Source: OMG group bacterium (GTDB lineage: Bacteria; Pseudomonadota; Gammaproteobacteria; Pseudomonadales; Azotimanducaceae). Taken from it: 53,721 bases of DNA. Both the position numbers and the translations under genes were made by a program. Location of the stretch: positions 1 through 53,721 of the forward strand of contig JAAXGW010000016.1 of NCBI GenBank assembly GCA_012267385.1, read 5' to 3'. Positions 17,176 to 27,085 of this stretch are shown piece by piece. Below the pieces are notes generated by a model. That model had not been told where the DNA came from. It saw nothing but the letters and a program-made list of their open reading frames with translations, and did not search any database. The number at the start of each line of letters is the position of its first letter. The stretch's first letter is position 1.

Positions 17176-18320
17176 ACACGTTTATTCTCGGGGCAAAACG
17201 TACACCTATCGGTAGCTTTCAAGGAGCTCTTACCAAATTGACTGCTCCTGAATTAGGGGCACACGCGATTCGATCTGCTACTGAAGACGCTACGATTTCG
17301 GCGGACGTAATTGATGAAGTGTTTATGGGAAATGTCATCAGTGCGGGTTTGCGACAAGCGCCAGCCCGGCAGGCAGCGTTGAATGCTGGTATCAGCGAGA
17401 AAACGCCTACGACGACCGTGAATAAAGTTTGTGGTTCTGGGATGCAAGCTTCGATGCTAGGAACTGACTTAATCAGTGTCGGTCGCGCAAAGTGCATAGT
17501 AGCGGGCGGAATGGAGAGTATGACCAATGCACCATATTTGGTGCCTAAAGCTCGGCTTGGCTTACGTATGGGACACAAGACCATGCAAGATGCAATGTTC
17601 TGCGACGGCCTGGAAGACGCAGAAAGTGGTCGATCCATGGGTAGCTTCGCGCAGGAGATTGCCGACTTGCATCAAATGACTCGCGATTCGATGGACGAAT
17701 TTGCAATTGGGTCTTTGAACAAGGCATTACATGCCATGGACTCTGGGGCGTTAGCTAAAGAAATTTCAACGCTGGATGAACTAGGCGAAGATGAACAACC
17801 ACGCAAATCTCGTGTCGACGCAATTCCAACCTTGCGTCCCGCGTTCGCGAAAAACGGCACTATAACGGCAGCCAATGCTAGCTCGATTTCAGACGGTGCC
17901 TCTGCGATTGTGCTAGCAAACGAACAAGTCACGTCAAAGACTCAAGTAGATCCACTTGCTAGAGTCGTCGCACATATGTCAGTCGCGCTACACCCCTCGC
18001 AATTTGTTCTAGCGCCTATCCTCGCAATCCGCGCTTTGTTGGAGAAGACTGGGTGGCAGAAAGAGTCGGTCGACATCTTTGAAATTAATGAAGCATTCGC
18101 TATGGTCACCATGTTGGCGATTCAAGAATTGCAACTCGATCCCGCGAAAGTCAACCTATACGGTGGATCGTGTGCGCAAGGACACCCTCTTGGTTCCACA
18201 GGCTCTAGACTAATCGTTACTCTGGCACATGCAATGCGCGCTCAAAATTTTCGGCGAGGTATTGCCTCACTTTGCATTGGCGGTGGAGAAGGTACTGCTA
18301 TAGCTCTGGAACGAAATTAA
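17172..18320 (+). CDS. acetyl-CoA acetyltransferase (thiolase)
   Basis: A 382-residue thiolase. The first catalytic cysteine lies in NKVCGSGMQ (Cys87); NEAFA, the GHPLGSTGSR histidine box and the C-terminal LCIGGGEG cysteine are all present, so the active site is complete. The short N-terminus (FILGAKRTPIGSFQGAL) fits biosynthetic AtoB/PhaA-type enzymes that condense two acetyl-CoA to acetoacetyl-CoA, though a beta-oxidation role cannot be excluded. It overlaps moaB by 4 nt and is followed after 70 bp by the FabY-like synthase, putting two carbon-carbon condensing enzymes next to each other, opposite an acyl-CoA carboxylase. Confidence 0.9.
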   Translation: MNTFILGAKRTPIGSFQGALTKLTAPELGAHAIRSATEDATISADVIDEVFMGNVISAGLRQAPARQAALNAGISEKTPTTTVNKVCGSGMQASMLGTDLISVGRAKCIVAGGMESMTNAPYLVPKARLGLRMGHKTMQDAMFCDGLEDAESGRSMGSFAQEIADLHQMTRDSMDEFAIGSLNKALHAMDSGALAKEISTLDELGEDEQPRKSRVDAIPTLRPAFAKNGTITAANASSISDGASAIVLANEQVTSKTQVDPLARVVAHMSVALHPSQFVLAPILAIRALLEKTGWQKESVDIFEINEAFAMVTMLAIQELQLDPAKVNLYGGSCAQGHPLGSTGSRLIVTLAHAMRAQNFRRGIASLCIGGGEGTAIALERN

Positions 18321-18390
18321 AGTTCCAGTTTCTAACTACATACATGTTTACTTTGCCGCGCGCTACTCAACAAAGATGGTACCTTAATCC

Positions 18391-20250
18391 TTGACACCAC
18401 TACCCCTTATTGTAGGATTCGGAGGAATCAATCCAGCTGGTCGAATTTCCAATCACCACGCGTACAGACGCCTAGTGATAGACGAACTCCCACAGTCGGA
18501 TGCAGACCACACCTACCGAGCATTGCAAAGTTTGATGGGGTTGGACGCTAGCACTCTCACTGACGAAGTCCGGGAATACATACTAAATCACACACTAATA
18601 CGCAAGATTGAACGTTTTGATACGGACAGTGTTCCCGCCAAACGAGCTACCAGTTTTCATCCGACCGACGAATCCATACGAGTAGCGATTCCGCAGCGAC
18701 AAATGCCTGACCCGCTACCAGAAGGATGGACCGTAGTAGCTCAGGATGGAAAACGGACTTCCGTTGAGATCAACACGAAAGTCTCCTTACTCCTACCAGA
18801 AACGAAAGCATCCAAAGTAACTGCTGCGGGGCAACTACCGACGGGTTTCAACCCAGCCAAAACCTATCCGAGTAGAAGTCACCCAAGAGGGTTGCAAATG
18901 ACAATCTATGGTGCTTCGGATGCGCTGTTGTCCACAGGAATACCTTGGTCGCGCATCCGAGACAACATAAGGCCAGAAGAAGTGTCCGCGTATGCGTGTA
19001 GTGCCCTGGGTCAGTGCGACGCTGATAGCCTTTGTGGCTTACTACAAGCTCCATGTCTAGGTAAACGTCCGACATCGAAACAGGCTGCACTCAGTCTCGC
19101 TGAAATGCCTGCAGATTTCGTAAACGCTTACGTACTCGGTTCCGTCGGAGGCACGGGAGGTGCGATGGGTGCTTGTGCGACCTTCCTGTACAACATGAAA
19201 CAAGGAATCGACGATATCACTCGAGGACGTGCTCGCGTGGCAATGGTAGGCGGTGCCGAAGCTCCTATTGTCGCGGATCTCATTGAAGCCTACCGCATCA
19301 TGGGGGCAATAGCCGAAGATGAAGCGATGTTGGCTCTATACGGCACTAATGAGCTAGATCATCGACGTACGTGCCGACCTTTTTCGTCCAATGCTGGCTT
19401 CACTCTATCCGAAGCGGCAGTATATGTTGTGCTTATGGATGATAAACTCGCTATTGATCTCGGTGCAGAGGTCTATGGATCTGTACCTTCTGTATTCATT
19501 AACGCAGACGGCTACAAGAAATCTATTCCAGGTCCAGGTATAGGTAACTACTTGACGGTGGCGAAAGCCATGAATTTGGCACGATCCATGTTTGGATCCG
19601 AGTCGTTGCGAAAAAGATCGTACATTCATGCACATGGCACTGGAACGCCACAAAATCGAGTCACTGAATCGCATATTTTGAACGAACTCGCCAAAGTTCA
19701 CGGCATCGCAAAATGGCCCGTGTCAGCGGTAAAAGCTTACTTAGGTCATACTCTCGCCGCTGCCGCTGGGGATCAACTTACCAGTGCACTTGGAACTTGG
19801 CGACATGGAATTATCCCAGGAATTAAGTCCATAGACGAAGTCGCGGAAGACGTTCATGACAGCAATCTTCAAATCGGCCAGGATCACATTCACGTTGACC
19901 CTGAAAAAGGAATCGACGTTGCCTTGATTAATTCCAAGGGCTTTGGGGGAAACAATGCAACGGGTGTTGTGATTTCGCCTCACCAAACACAAAGAATGCT
20001 ACAAACTCGGTATGGAAACCGAGAGTATGCCGAGTATCGAAAGCGAAATGACTCTGTCCGAGAACAAATCGTGAAAAATGATGAAGACACGATCCGAGAT
20101 GGAGTGGCGACCGTTTATATGTACGGAGAAGGTGTCGTGGAAGGGGAAGATCTAGTCTTGAAAACAGATGAGATCACCATTCCGGGTTGGAATAACCCTG
20201 TCAAAATGAATCCGACGAGTCCATACTCCGACATGACTGATGGAGACTAG
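18391..20250 (+). CDS. fabY: FabY-like beta-ketoacyl-ACP synthase
   Basis: A 619-residue ketoacyl synthase much longer than FabB/FabF (about 410). Length and the N-terminus (PLPLIVGFGGINPAGR) resemble FabY of Pseudomonas aeruginosa, which starts fatty acid synthesis by condensing acetyl-CoA with malonyl-ACP. The Cys-His-His set is intact: Cys262 in MGACATFLYN, His415 in HAHGTGTP, and His453 in YLGHTLAAAAGDQ with the preceding Lys448. The start is TTG at 18391; an in-frame TAA lies just upstream, so no longer start exists. Neighbouring thiolase and acyl-CoA carboxylase support a role in acyl chain initiation. The FabY name is a homology judgement by eye. Confidence 0.8.
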   Translation: MTPLPLIVGFGGINPAGRISNHHAYRRLVIDELPQSDADHTYRALQSLMGLDASTLTDEVREYILNHTLIRKIERFDTDSVPAKRATSFHPTDESIRVAIPQRQMPDPLPEGWTVVAQDGKRTSVEINTKVSLLLPETKASKVTAAGQLPTGFNPAKTYPSRSHPRGLQMTIYGASDALLSTGIPWSRIRDNIRPEEVSAYACSALGQCDADSLCGLLQAPCLGKRPTSKQAALSLAEMPADFVNAYVLGSVGGTGGAMGACATFLYNMKQGIDDITRGRARVAMVGGAEAPIVADLIEAYRIMGAIAEDEAMLALYGTNELDHRRTCRPFSSNAGFTLSEAAVYVVLMDDKLAIDLGAEVYGSVPSVFINADGYKKSIPGPGIGNYLTVAKAMNLARSMFGSESLRKRSYIHAHGTGTPQNRVTESHILNELAKVHGIAKWPVSAVKAYLGHTLAAAAGDQLTSALGTWRHGIIPGIKSIDEVAEDVHDSNLQIGQDHIHVDPEKGIDVALINSKGFGGNNATGVVISPHQTQRMLQTRYGNREYAEYRKRNDSVREQIVKNDEDTIRDGVATVYMYGEGVVEGEDLVLKTDEITIPGWNNPVKMNPTSPYSDMTDGD

Positions 20251-20266
20251 GAGTAAGATCTCCTAG
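20247..20266. repeat. hairpin between convergent fabY and prfC
   Basis: CTAGGAG (20247-20253) and CTCCTAG (20260-20266) form a 7-bp stem over a 6-nt loop, overlapping the fabY stop. It lacks a T-run on either strand, so it may pause or stabilise transcripts rather than terminate efficiently. Confidence 0.35.
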
Positions 20267-20281
20267 GACTCAGGAACTCCT

Positions 20282-21877
20282 CTATCGAGTCGCGACTGAC
20301 GCGTGTTCCCGACTGGGGGTGAACGATACTTCTGGCCACCTCTCTTGAATAAGCTGTAAGTTGGGTCTCGATGTGGCTAGCAACGCCAAGTGATCCCCTC
20401 CGTCTCGCGCCAACTGCGATTGTATACGAGCACAGAATTCTTGCAGTAACTTGGAATCGTCCGAGTTGACCCATCGAACGGTATAAATGTTGCACGGTTC
20501 GTAGGCGCATTCTGCCCCATATTCATTCTCAAGACGAAACGCTACGAGGTCGAACTGTAGCTGACCAATTGCACCTAAGATCACTTCGTTGCTCGACAAT
20601 TTGTTGAAGACTTGGGTAACCCCTTCTTCGGATAGTTGTTTGATACCTGTTTGTAATCGTTTGGTGTGTAGGGGATTTTTCGCTCTCACCCTTTTAAATA
20701 ATTCTGGTGCGAAATTGGGAATACCCTTAAATTGAATCTTTTCGCCTTCCGAGAATGTGTCACCGATGCGAATCGTACCGTGATTGTGCAAACCGATGAT
20801 GTCACCTGCATATGCTTCTTCGACTCTCGCCCTATCACCCGCCATAAAAGTAACCGCCTCTGCGATCTTGACATCCCGATCTAACCTTACGTGGCGCATC
20901 TTCATTCCTTTTCGATAAGAACCCGAACAAACACGAAGAAAAGCGATTCGATCTCTATGCTGAGGATCCATATTCGCTTGAATCTTAAATACAAACCCGC
21001 TAAACGTGCCACTGTATGGGGAAACCATACCATTATCGGTCTCACGTTCCAGCGGGGGTGGTGCTTTTTTGACGAAATCATCCATCAAATCGGTGATGCC
21101 AAAGTTTTGTAGTGCAGAACCAAAAAAGACGGGGGTCTGCCGACCTTCAAGATACTCCTGATGGTCAGCAACATGACCGGCACCCTTGAGTAGTTCAATC
21201 GTTTCCGCGGAGTCATCGTAGTCTACCCCAAGCAGCTGTTTTGCTTCCGCACTATCCAAGCCGTGGATCAGTGGATACTCGTAGGTAGTACTCCCGTGAC
21301 CATGTTCGTAAATTTTTAGTACGTCGGTGTCTAATAGGCAGAGACCCCGCAACGATCGACCCGACCCTATCGGCCAACTCATCGGAATACACTCCACCTG
21401 AAGTTCGTCTTCGATGTGACTGATCATGTCTAAAGGATCCATGCATTCTCGGTCCAACTTATTGACTAGAGTCACGATAGGCGTGTCTCGCATACGACAA
21501 ATTTCAACGAGTTTCCGAGTCCTTGGTTCCACCCCTTTAGCTCCATCGATGACCATGACTGCTGAATCAACGGCAGTGAGGGTACGATAGGTGTCCTCCG
21601 AAAAGTCCTCGTGCCCGGGAGTGTCCAATAGATTCACGACATAGCCTTGGTACTCAAACTGCATCACCGAAGTGGTGACTGAAATCCCGCGTTGCTGCTC
21701 CAACGCCATCCAATCAGACTTTGCTTGCCGCCCACTCTTCTTCGCTTTAACAGTTCCTGCTAATTGAATCGCATTACCCATCAAGAGTAGTTTTTCAGTG
21801 ACAGTAGTTTTTCCTGCATCAGGATGGGAAATAATGGCGAACGTTCGGCGTTTTTCGACCGATTCTTTAATAGTCAT
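20282..21877 (-). CDS. prfC: peptide chain release factor 3
   Basis: RF3 is the GTPase that removes RF1/RF2 from the ribosome after termination. The 531-residue protein has normal length and all GTP-binding motifs: SHPDAGKTT (P-loop, residues 17-25), the [12 protein letters not shown] switch I, DTPGHEDF (G3) and NKLDRE (G4). Domain II and III features such as the [15 protein letters not shown] segment follow. It starts with ATG and is followed, 88 bp upstream on the same strand, by rimI. It converges with fabY with only 31 bp between stops. Confidence 0.96.
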   Translation of the reverse strand: MTIKESVEKRRTFAIISHPDAGKTTVTEKLLLMGNAIQLAGTVKAKKSGRQAKSDWMALEQQRGISVTTSVMQFEYQGYVVNLLDTPGHEDFSEDTYRTLTAVDSAVMVIDGAKGVEPRTRKLVEICRMRDTPIVTLVNKLDRECMDPLDMISHIEDELQVECIPMSWPIGSGRSLRGLCLLDTDVLKIYEHGHGSTTYEYPLIHGLDSAEAKQLLGVDYDDSAETIELLKGAGHVADHQEYLEGRQTPVFFGSALQNFGITDLMDDFVKKAPPPLERETDNGMVSPYSGTFSGFVFKIQANMDPQHRDRIAFLRVCSGSYRKGMKMRHVRLDRDVKIAEAVTFMAGDRARVEEAYAGDIIGLHNHGTIRIGDTFSEGEKIQFKGIPNFAPELFKRVRAKNPLHTKRLQTGIKQLSEEGVTQVFNKLSSNEVILGAIGQLQFDLVAFRLENEYGAECAYEPCNIYTVRWVNSDDSKLLQEFCARIQSQLARDGGDHLALLATSRPNLQLIQERWPEVSFTPSREHASVATR

Positions 21878-21965
21878 CCACGTTGTCCGGTAAAGCCCCA
21901 GTAATCCGATGTCTGAAGGGAAAGAAGATTAATGTTCTCGTTTTTCGCATCTACAAAGAAATTTT

Positions 21966-22442
21966 TCACATCAACTTCAGAGCAAATACGTCAGCGTGTT
22001 CCCGTCCGTGAGGAGATTGATAATAGTCTATTCGGCGATCGACTTTCCTAACTCCCATTGTGTTGTAGAGGTGTTGGGCGACCGTGTTTGAAACACGTAC
22101 TTCAAGAAAGACTTCGCGCGCTTCTCTCTCTCGACAACGTGCTAAAGCAAAACACAAGAGATCTCTGCCAAATCCTTTTCTTTGATATGGCAGATCGACG
22201 CACAAATTCAATAGTTGTGCCGAAGGACCAACGAAGTACAAAATGCAATAACCGATAAAACTATCATCAAGGCTGAGCTTCCAACATTCGTAAGCTTCGT
22301 TGTGCAGGCAGGATCGAAAATTGTTCAAAATCCAGCCAAATGGCATAATCCGCTGTTCAATTGCTACAACAGTTGGTAAATCCGACTCCTCCAGTGGCTG
22401 GAAATTTGACTCATCGATCATCTCGGAGGAATGTCCAAACAT
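21966..22442 (-). CDS. rimI: ribosomal-protein-alanine N-acetyltransferase
   Basis: A GNAT enzyme predicted to acetylate the N-terminal alanine of ribosomal protein S18. Motif A is NLCVDLPYQRKGFGRDLL, with the Q-x-x-G-x-G acetyl-CoA loop, followed by LEVRVSNTVAQHLYNTMGV and the YYQSP ending typical of RimI. Two starts are plausible: ATG 22442, preceded by AAGAAG at good spacing, or ATG 22421, which gives the more usual N-terminus but has no ribosome-binding site. Either overlaps the end of the holD-like gene, and the holD-rimI order is conserved in enterobacteria, which supports both calls. Confidence 0.88.
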   Translation of the reverse strand: MFGHSSEMIDESNFQPLEESDLPTVVAIEQRIMPFGWILNNFRSCLHNEAYECWKLSLDDSFIGYCILYFVGPSAQLLNLCVDLPYQRKGFGRDLLCFALARCREREAREVFLEVRVSNTVAQHLYNTMGVRKVDRRIDYYQSPHGREHADVFALKLM

Positions 22443-23079
22443 TCTTCTTAAACGTACGAGGGTCTGGTTCATCCAAGCAATGAAAAACTCGCGCATTGTC
22501 GAAAATTCCAGCACTAGTTAACTGAACAGCCTTTTCTCCAATTGCGATTACGAATCCCGGTAGTCCGTCTCCTGCATTTCTAGTCGCCGCAAGAAACGCG
22601 CGTTGGGCTCCTGCTAACGAGGTGTCGTTTCCACCCTTGATATGGGGAAGTCGAGTCTCTTCCGGCCAGTTGAACCCAAAAAATGAAACTTCAGCATTAG
22701 CATCGTCAATTCCTTTTAATAGTCGGTACGCACGAAAAACATCTTCTGTGAATTCTCGGTCAATCGCTTCATCGTCCTTGATCAGTAACAACCCCGCCGA
22801 AGAGCTACAACTGACGGAAACTTGCACGCTGCGACTTGACTGCCTGTCTTGTTTGCTGACCTGACCCTTTAATTTGGTCGAAGGTGGCGAGTCAGTCTCT
22901 GGGGCGTGAGACTGTGGTTTCACTTTCGTCGTACTCGTCCTAGAAGTAGGGATCACAGGTTTATCGGATTTTTGCGATGATTCGTCCGGCGTAGTGTCTC
23001 TCGGAGTGCGATCAATAGTACGTGGTTGCCACACATCTATTCCCATTTTTTGTAACCACTGAACTTTGCTCAAATTCAT
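22411..23079 (-). CDS. holD: DNA polymerase III psi subunit-like protein
   Basis: A 222-residue protein, longer than E. coli HolD (137). The first 20 residues, with WLQKMGIDVWQPR, resemble the HolD start in which a G-I-x-x-W element contacts the chi subunit. A low-complexity Ser/Thr/Lys/Pro linker (about 25-85) follows, then a psi-like core including SLAGAQRAFLAATRN and a C-terminal helix ending NVWTFLRDD. Psi connects the clamp loader to chi and single-strand binding protein. Overlap with rimI is the conserved context. The sequence similarity is weak, so the name depends partly on position. Confidence 0.7.
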   Translation of the reverse strand: MNLSKVQWLQKMGIDVWQPRTIDRTPRDTTPDESSQKSDKPVIPTSRTSTTKVKPQSHAPETDSPPSTKLKGQVSKQDRQSSRSVQVSVSCSSSAGLLLIKDDEAIDREFTEDVFRAYRLLKGIDDANAEVSFFGFNWPEETRLPHIKGGNDTSLAGAQRAFLAATRNAGDGLPGFVIAIGEKAVQLTSAGIFDNARVFHCLDEPDPRTFKKNVWTFLRDDR

Positions 23080-23224
23080 TATCGTATTTCACCAACGCGC
23101 GTTAGAGCAGGAGAATTAAACTCTGGAGACGTAAGAAGTACACATACCTCAACTTCAGGTTGATTGAATCGTGTAGTGGTATAACGTGCGGCTGGACGGG
23201 TGGGAAACAAACGCCGTCGTATGG

Positions 23225-23431
23225 TCAAACGTTTGTTTTTTTCTTTCGAGGTGGTTGTGGTTTACGGGAGATAACAATGTGCTTACTTCGGTTTTTCTCA
23301 TCTTGCCCGGTAGCACCAGCCGGGACCGATTTAATTCTCATTCCTTCCTTCAGATACACTTCAATGTCTCGTTCTAATTCCTCTCGAGACTTGCGCATTG
23401 ATGCTAATGTCGCTGTTACTTTTCTAGCCAT
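23225..23431 (-). CDS. small basic protein, possibly SutA-like
   Basis: A 68-residue Lys/Arg-rich protein starting MARKVTATLASMRKSREELE. The central LERDIEVYLKEGMRIKSVPAG looks somewhat like the conserved helix-plus-turn of SutA, the Pseudomonas RNA polymerase-binding protein for slow growth, but the acidic N-terminal part of SutA is missing. The tail (PPRKKKTNV) is strongly basic and could bind nucleic acid. It is co-oriented with holD and rimI with a gap of 145 bp. The reading frame is well conserved in codon character, but function is uncertain. Confidence 0.5.
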   Translation of the reverse strand: MARKVTATLASMRKSREELERDIEVYLKEGMRIKSVPAGATGQDEKNRSKHIVISRKPQPPRKKKTNV

Positions 23432-23613
23432 TCTTGTCTTTGTATTGCTTGAAGACTGTATAGTTTAACACAATTTTGTCGTGTTATCACGATACATTTG
23501 TAGATTAATCTTTGACAGGACTATAGGGTTGATCGTTCCAAATCTAAAGCACAAATTTAGGACTCTTGTCGGCGCATTCATTGGCTGAGGAAATCCTGTC
23601 TTCTTAAAAAAAT

Positions 23614-24923
23614 TCAGTTGTTGTCTCCGCTTCGGGATGTCTTTGGAGTCAATACTGGCATCCATAAGTCATAATCCCGACCTTCGACAAGTGGTGGATT
23701 AAAAAGGTCTGCAGCGGTAGAAATAATTGCTCGTATTCCTTGCCTATTCAGCCCCGGAATCCAAAGTGTTTGTCCACCAATTTGGCACTTGTAAAAGTAC
23801 AAATTTTGTTGGGTATCGCTAACCGAAACACACTTTGCTACTAACTGCGCGGCAAAAGATTCAGAGCCTTCAATGTACGCTTCGGAGAAACAGTTTAATA
23901 ATTCTATTAACGCACGTTTGCCATTTGCACACTTGATAAAGTGTGATGTCCGAAACCGGTATGCACGTGCAAGTCTCGTGCTTTGGAGAATCTCACCGCT
24001 TTCCACTTCACATGTTTCCACTTGGCTATCTTGAACGACCTCCGACGAGGAACTATCAGAATTTGATGCCTTTCAGATTCTAGTCCAGTTTCTTCTTCCG
24101 ATTCAAGCTTGTCGTGGTTGGTTAAAGTGAGGTGTCTTTCATATACAAACTTATTCAGAGCACTCTTCACAATTTGCTGATATTTAGCAATCCTACTTTG
24201 ACTCAGCGTGCTTGGTAATGTCAAAGTCGGATATTTTTCTCGAGCTTCTTTGATCAGCCATCTTGTAAACTTCTCTGTAGGTTCGTTAGACGCATTTTTA
24301 AACCAAGATATCAACCGAGACTGTAATTCGACTTCAATCGCAATCTTCTTTGCTGCGTCTCGTTCAAAACTGGTTCCTACGAATGCTTGAAGAAATTCTG
24401 CGTCGTGTGAATTAGGTTCTCGAACATCAAACACAAGCGACGGTGTCGTCTTTAAAAAACCAGTATCCCCATCACGCGTATACCAAAGATATATACAACC
24501 ATTTGTGATGATACCAAAGCTAGCCGTTGAATGAGCGAAATAACCGTTTAATTGAGCGAATATTTTTTTGTCTTCGAGTTTTACGTTTTTGGTTTTAGCC
24601 TCGACAATGATGACCAGATTGCCTTCTTTGTCAAATAAAGCGTAATCCACCATTCGATGTCCCGAAAGATCTGATCGAAACTCTTGCCTACAAACCTTGG
24701 GATTCCTTACATCCCAACCCAATGTCTCTAAGAATGGATTAATCAATGAAGTTCGAGTTTCAATTTCAGACGAGACATAGTCTTCTCGTTCCCGAACGAG
24801 TGCCGCAAAATCTCGCAAATCAATCAATAATTTATTGGCGGTTACACCCACTTTGAGTTCCCTTTCATCTTTACTGACTTTTGTGTTAAAGATGCTCCAA
24901 CTTTTATTCTGAAGCACGAACAA
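23614..24923 (-). pseudogene. HsdR N-terminal-type PD-(D/E)xK protein, frameshifted
   Basis: Residues 1 to about 286 read as the N-terminal nuclease-like domain of type I restriction subunits, as found in stand-alone proteins: FAALVRERED, then the PD-(D/E)xK core VDYALFD...VIIVEAKTKN, then GIITNGCIYLW. Near 24060-24085 the frame turns into an unnatural basic stretch and ends at 23907, while the -1 frame continues as an acidic Ser-rich linker and a plausible C-terminal domain to 23614. A single-base indel therefore splits a protein of about 437 residues. It could be a decayed gene, an assembly error or recoding; no classic slippery heptamer is seen. The start (TTG 24923) is uncertain. No HsdM/HsdS partners lie nearby. 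Confidence 0.65.
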
Positions 24924-24978
24924 ATCAAATTATTCTACGAATCGCTAGCTTCGTTAATGTTACGCTCAATCGGACTAG

Positions 24979-24996
24979 ATGTTCCACGTGGAACAT
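24979..24996. promoter_or_regulatory. parS-like centromere site
   Basis: ATGTTCCACGTGGAACAT is an 18-bp perfect palindrome whose 16-bp core TGTTCCACGTGGAACA matches the ParB-binding parS consensus seen in Pseudomonas (TGTTCCACGTGGAAC followed by A or C). It lies exactly against the phhB stop codon, outside any gene. parS sites normally cluster around the replication origin, so this segment is probably in the origin-proximal part of the chromosome. Confidence 0.75.
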
Positions 24997-25347
24997 TTAT
25001 ACAGTATCAAAGATTTGATCACACTTAGCCGCCATGATGAAATCATTTAAGTGCAATCCACCGACCGAATGAGACCACCACTTAACGGTCAAAAAGTGAT
25101 ATTCTGTGGTCATCTCTGGATGATGTTGAACGGTTTCCGCAAGTTCTGCTACTTGATGGTGGAATGAAATAACCGCGGGATATGCTGAACACTTAAATTT
25201 ACGTTCAAGATAGTAAAACTTCCCTTCAACCGAATAGTTCACCTTCCACGAAGGGATTTCATTCAGTAGCTCCTTTATCTCCTCCGTGGACGGTGATTTC
25301 GATTCCTTGGAGAGAGGTTCAATGTCGCGATCTGCTAATGCTGTCAT
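24997..25347 (-). CDS. phhB: pterin-4a-carbinolamine dehydratase
   Basis: A 116-residue protein of the PCD/DCoH family, which regenerates tetrahydrobiopterin-type cofactors after aromatic hydroxylation. The family signature is clear: AETVQHHPEM with the two catalytic histidines, the later His in WWSHSVGGLHLNDF, and the start of the fold in WKVNYSVEGKFYYLERKF. No phenylalanine hydroxylase gene is in the window, so its partner is elsewhere or it acts in another pterin step. A parS-like palindrome directly follows the stop codon. Confidence 0.9.
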   Translation of the reverse strand: MTALADRDIEPLSKESKSPSTEEIKELLNEIPSWKVNYSVEGKFYYLERKFKCSAYPAVISFHHQVAELAETVQHHPEMTTEYHFLTVKWWSHSVGGLHLNDFIMAAKCDQIFDTV

Positions 25348-25396
25348 AGATTTAAGTGTCCTTTGGCTTGAGTTTATAAATTACAAAGTTTACCGA

Positions 25397-26050
25397 CTAA
25401 CTTGGCGCGGAAGCAGCGTTTGCTCGTGCCACTCTTTGTCGTAGTGCATAAACTATCCTTTCAACAAATAATAGAACAAGGATCGATCCGTAGATCACTG
25501 TGTCCGTATATGTCGACCGTTCCTGCATCGAGAGGTGAATGAACGCTAGAACCGCGATTAAATAAATCAGTCGATGAAGTCGTTTCCAGTTCAATTTGAG
25601 TCGCTTTCGCCATCCTCGAGTCGAGGTGATTGCTAGCGGTATTAACAATAACAGCGCGATCATCCCAAACATGATGTACGGACGTTTCGAAAAATCTCCT
25701 AACAGCGTGTTGAAATCGAATCCTAAAATCGCGGAGAGATACGCCGTGAAATGCAACACAACATAGGTAAATGCAAATAGTCCACAGGTACGACGATGTT
25801 GAACAAGTATCGGAATCTTAAATAACCTGGAGATCGAAGAGACCAACAGAGTTAAATACAAAATCCTGATGGACCATGTTCCGAACCGATCCACTAAAAC
25901 ATCCCCAGGATTAGGGCCTAAGCGAGCACCGGGATCGAAAAGCTCGATCCGAACATCGTTCAGAAGTAGGAGTAGTGGAATAGCGAACAGCAGTCCAACG
26001 ATCCACTTAGCTGGTTTGGTCGCAAGAAAACTTAGTCGCGGTCGCGCCAC
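25397..26050 (-). CDS. msrQ: MsrPQ haem-binding membrane subunit
   Basis: A 217-residue membrane protein with about six hydrophobic spans, fitting MsrQ (YedZ), the b-type haem protein that passes electrons from quinones or flavin reductase to MsrP for repair of oxidised methionine in periplasmic proteins. Conserved histidines lie in spans (TYVVLHFTAYLSA; KRLHRLIYLIAVLAFIHL). The segment RTCGLFAFTYVVLHF is typical of the family. It lies 78 bp downstream of msrP on the same strand. It starts at ATG 26050 with MARPRLSF. Confidence 0.9.
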   Translation of the reverse strand: MARPRLSFLATKPAKWIVGLLFAIPLLLLLNDVRIELFDPGARLGPNPGDVLVDRFGTWSIRILYLTLLVSSISRLFKIPILVQHRRTCGLFAFTYVVLHFTAYLSAILGFDFNTLLGDFSKRPYIMFGMIALLLLIPLAITSTRGWRKRLKLNWKRLHRLIYLIAVLAFIHLSMQERSTYTDTVIYGSILVLLFVERIVYALRQRVARANAASAPS

Positions 26051-26128
26051 AAATTTTTACCTTGAGCGAGTCAAATCGCAATAAATACGCACTAAGTCAA
26101 GCTATATTGTGCGCGTATCGAGTGTAAC

Positions 26129-27085
26129 TCAAAAATTTCTCTTTAAGTTCAATCCTTCATAGAGACTAGCTACTTCATCGTAGCCGTTAAACATCTTCGT
26201 TTCGATTGACCTTGCAAAAATTCCTTGCGGAAGTCTTCTCTCGGTAGCTTGAGACCAACGTGGATGATCAACCTCTGGATTGACGTTCGCGTAGAACCCA
26301 TATTCCTGAGGCGCGGACAAGTTCCAAGTCGTTTTCGGTTGTCGTCTCGTTAGTTCAATCTGGACAATTGATTTAATACTCTTGAATCCGTACTTCCAAG
26401 GTACCACAAGTCGAAACGGAGCACCATTTTGATTTGGAAGCACTTTCCCGTACATCCCGATCGCAAAAATCGCTAATGAATGGTTTGCTTCGTCTAGTCG
26501 AAGTCCTTCAACGTACGGATACTCAATGGAAGAAAATCTGGCTTTGGTACCTGGCATTTCGCTTTCTCTCAAAAGCGTTGTAAATTTGACGTATTTCGCG
26601 CCACTGAGCGGCTTAACTTTGTCTAAGACACTTTTTACTGGGAAGCCGATCCACGGGATCACCATCGACCAAGCTTCAACACACCTTAGTCGATAGATTC
26701 TCTCCTCTAAATCGATGTCTTTGATAACATCTTCTAGAGGCAACTTTCCCGGTTTCTCCACTAGTCCTTTAATTTCAACGGACCAGGGGTCCACAGTCAT
26801 CTGATGAGCGTGTTTTGCGGGATCTTTTTTGTCAGTACCAAACTCAAAGAAATTGTTGTAATTGGTGGCATGCTTTTCGGGTGTGATGTCTTCGTCAATA
26901 TCTTCGCCCGGTTCATACCCCTGATCTTCAATCCAACTTTCGGGTAACGCAAGACTGGACTGCGCCAATGCTCCGGCGGCGACTACGGCGGAGGATTGTC
27001 CAATGAACTTTCGACGGGATAAGTAGACGGCTTCTGGTGTGATTTCCGAACTCGGTATTTCTTTCTTTGTCTTAATTAGTACCAT
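26129..27085 (-). CDS. msrP: periplasmic methionine-sulfoxide reductase, molybdoenzyme
   Basis: MsrP (YedY) reduces methionine sulfoxide in periplasmic proteins using a molybdopterin cofactor. The 318-residue protein has a twin-arginine signal, SRRKFIGQ (Arg24-Arg25), followed by a hydrophobic AVVAAGALA segment, so it is exported folded. The molybdenum-ligand cysteine is in RLRCVEAW (Cys135). The C-terminal [14 protein letters not shown] and [17 protein letters not shown] are characteristic. It is first in the msrPQ pair and divergent from the GOLPH3-like gene. Cofactor supply may involve moaB at 16675. Confidence 0.93.
   Translation of the reverse strand: MVLIKTKKEIPSSEITPEAVYLSRRKFIGQSSAVVAAGALAQSSLALPESWIEDQGYEPGEDIDEDITPEKHATNYNNFFEFGTDKKDPAKHAHQMTVDPWSVEIKGLVEKPGKLPLEDVIKDIDLEERIYRLRCVEAWSMVIPWIGFPVKSVLDKVKPLSGAKYVKFTTLLRESEMPGTKARFSSIEYPYVEGLRLDEANHSLAIFAIGMYGKVLPNQNGAPFRLVVPWKYGFKSIKSIVQIELTRRQPKTTWNLSAPQEYGFYANVNPEVDHPRWSQATERRLPQGIFARSIETKMFNGYDEVASLYEGLNLKRNF

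Noticed and set aside
23160-23468. Plus-strand frame of 102 codons
   Set aside because: It is antisense to the small basic protein at 23225-23431, which has more protein-like composition and fits the direction of its neighbours.
23465-23665. Minus-strand frame of 66 codons after the HsdR-N-type gene
   Set aside because: Overlaps the better-supported C-terminal frame and reads as low-quality protein.
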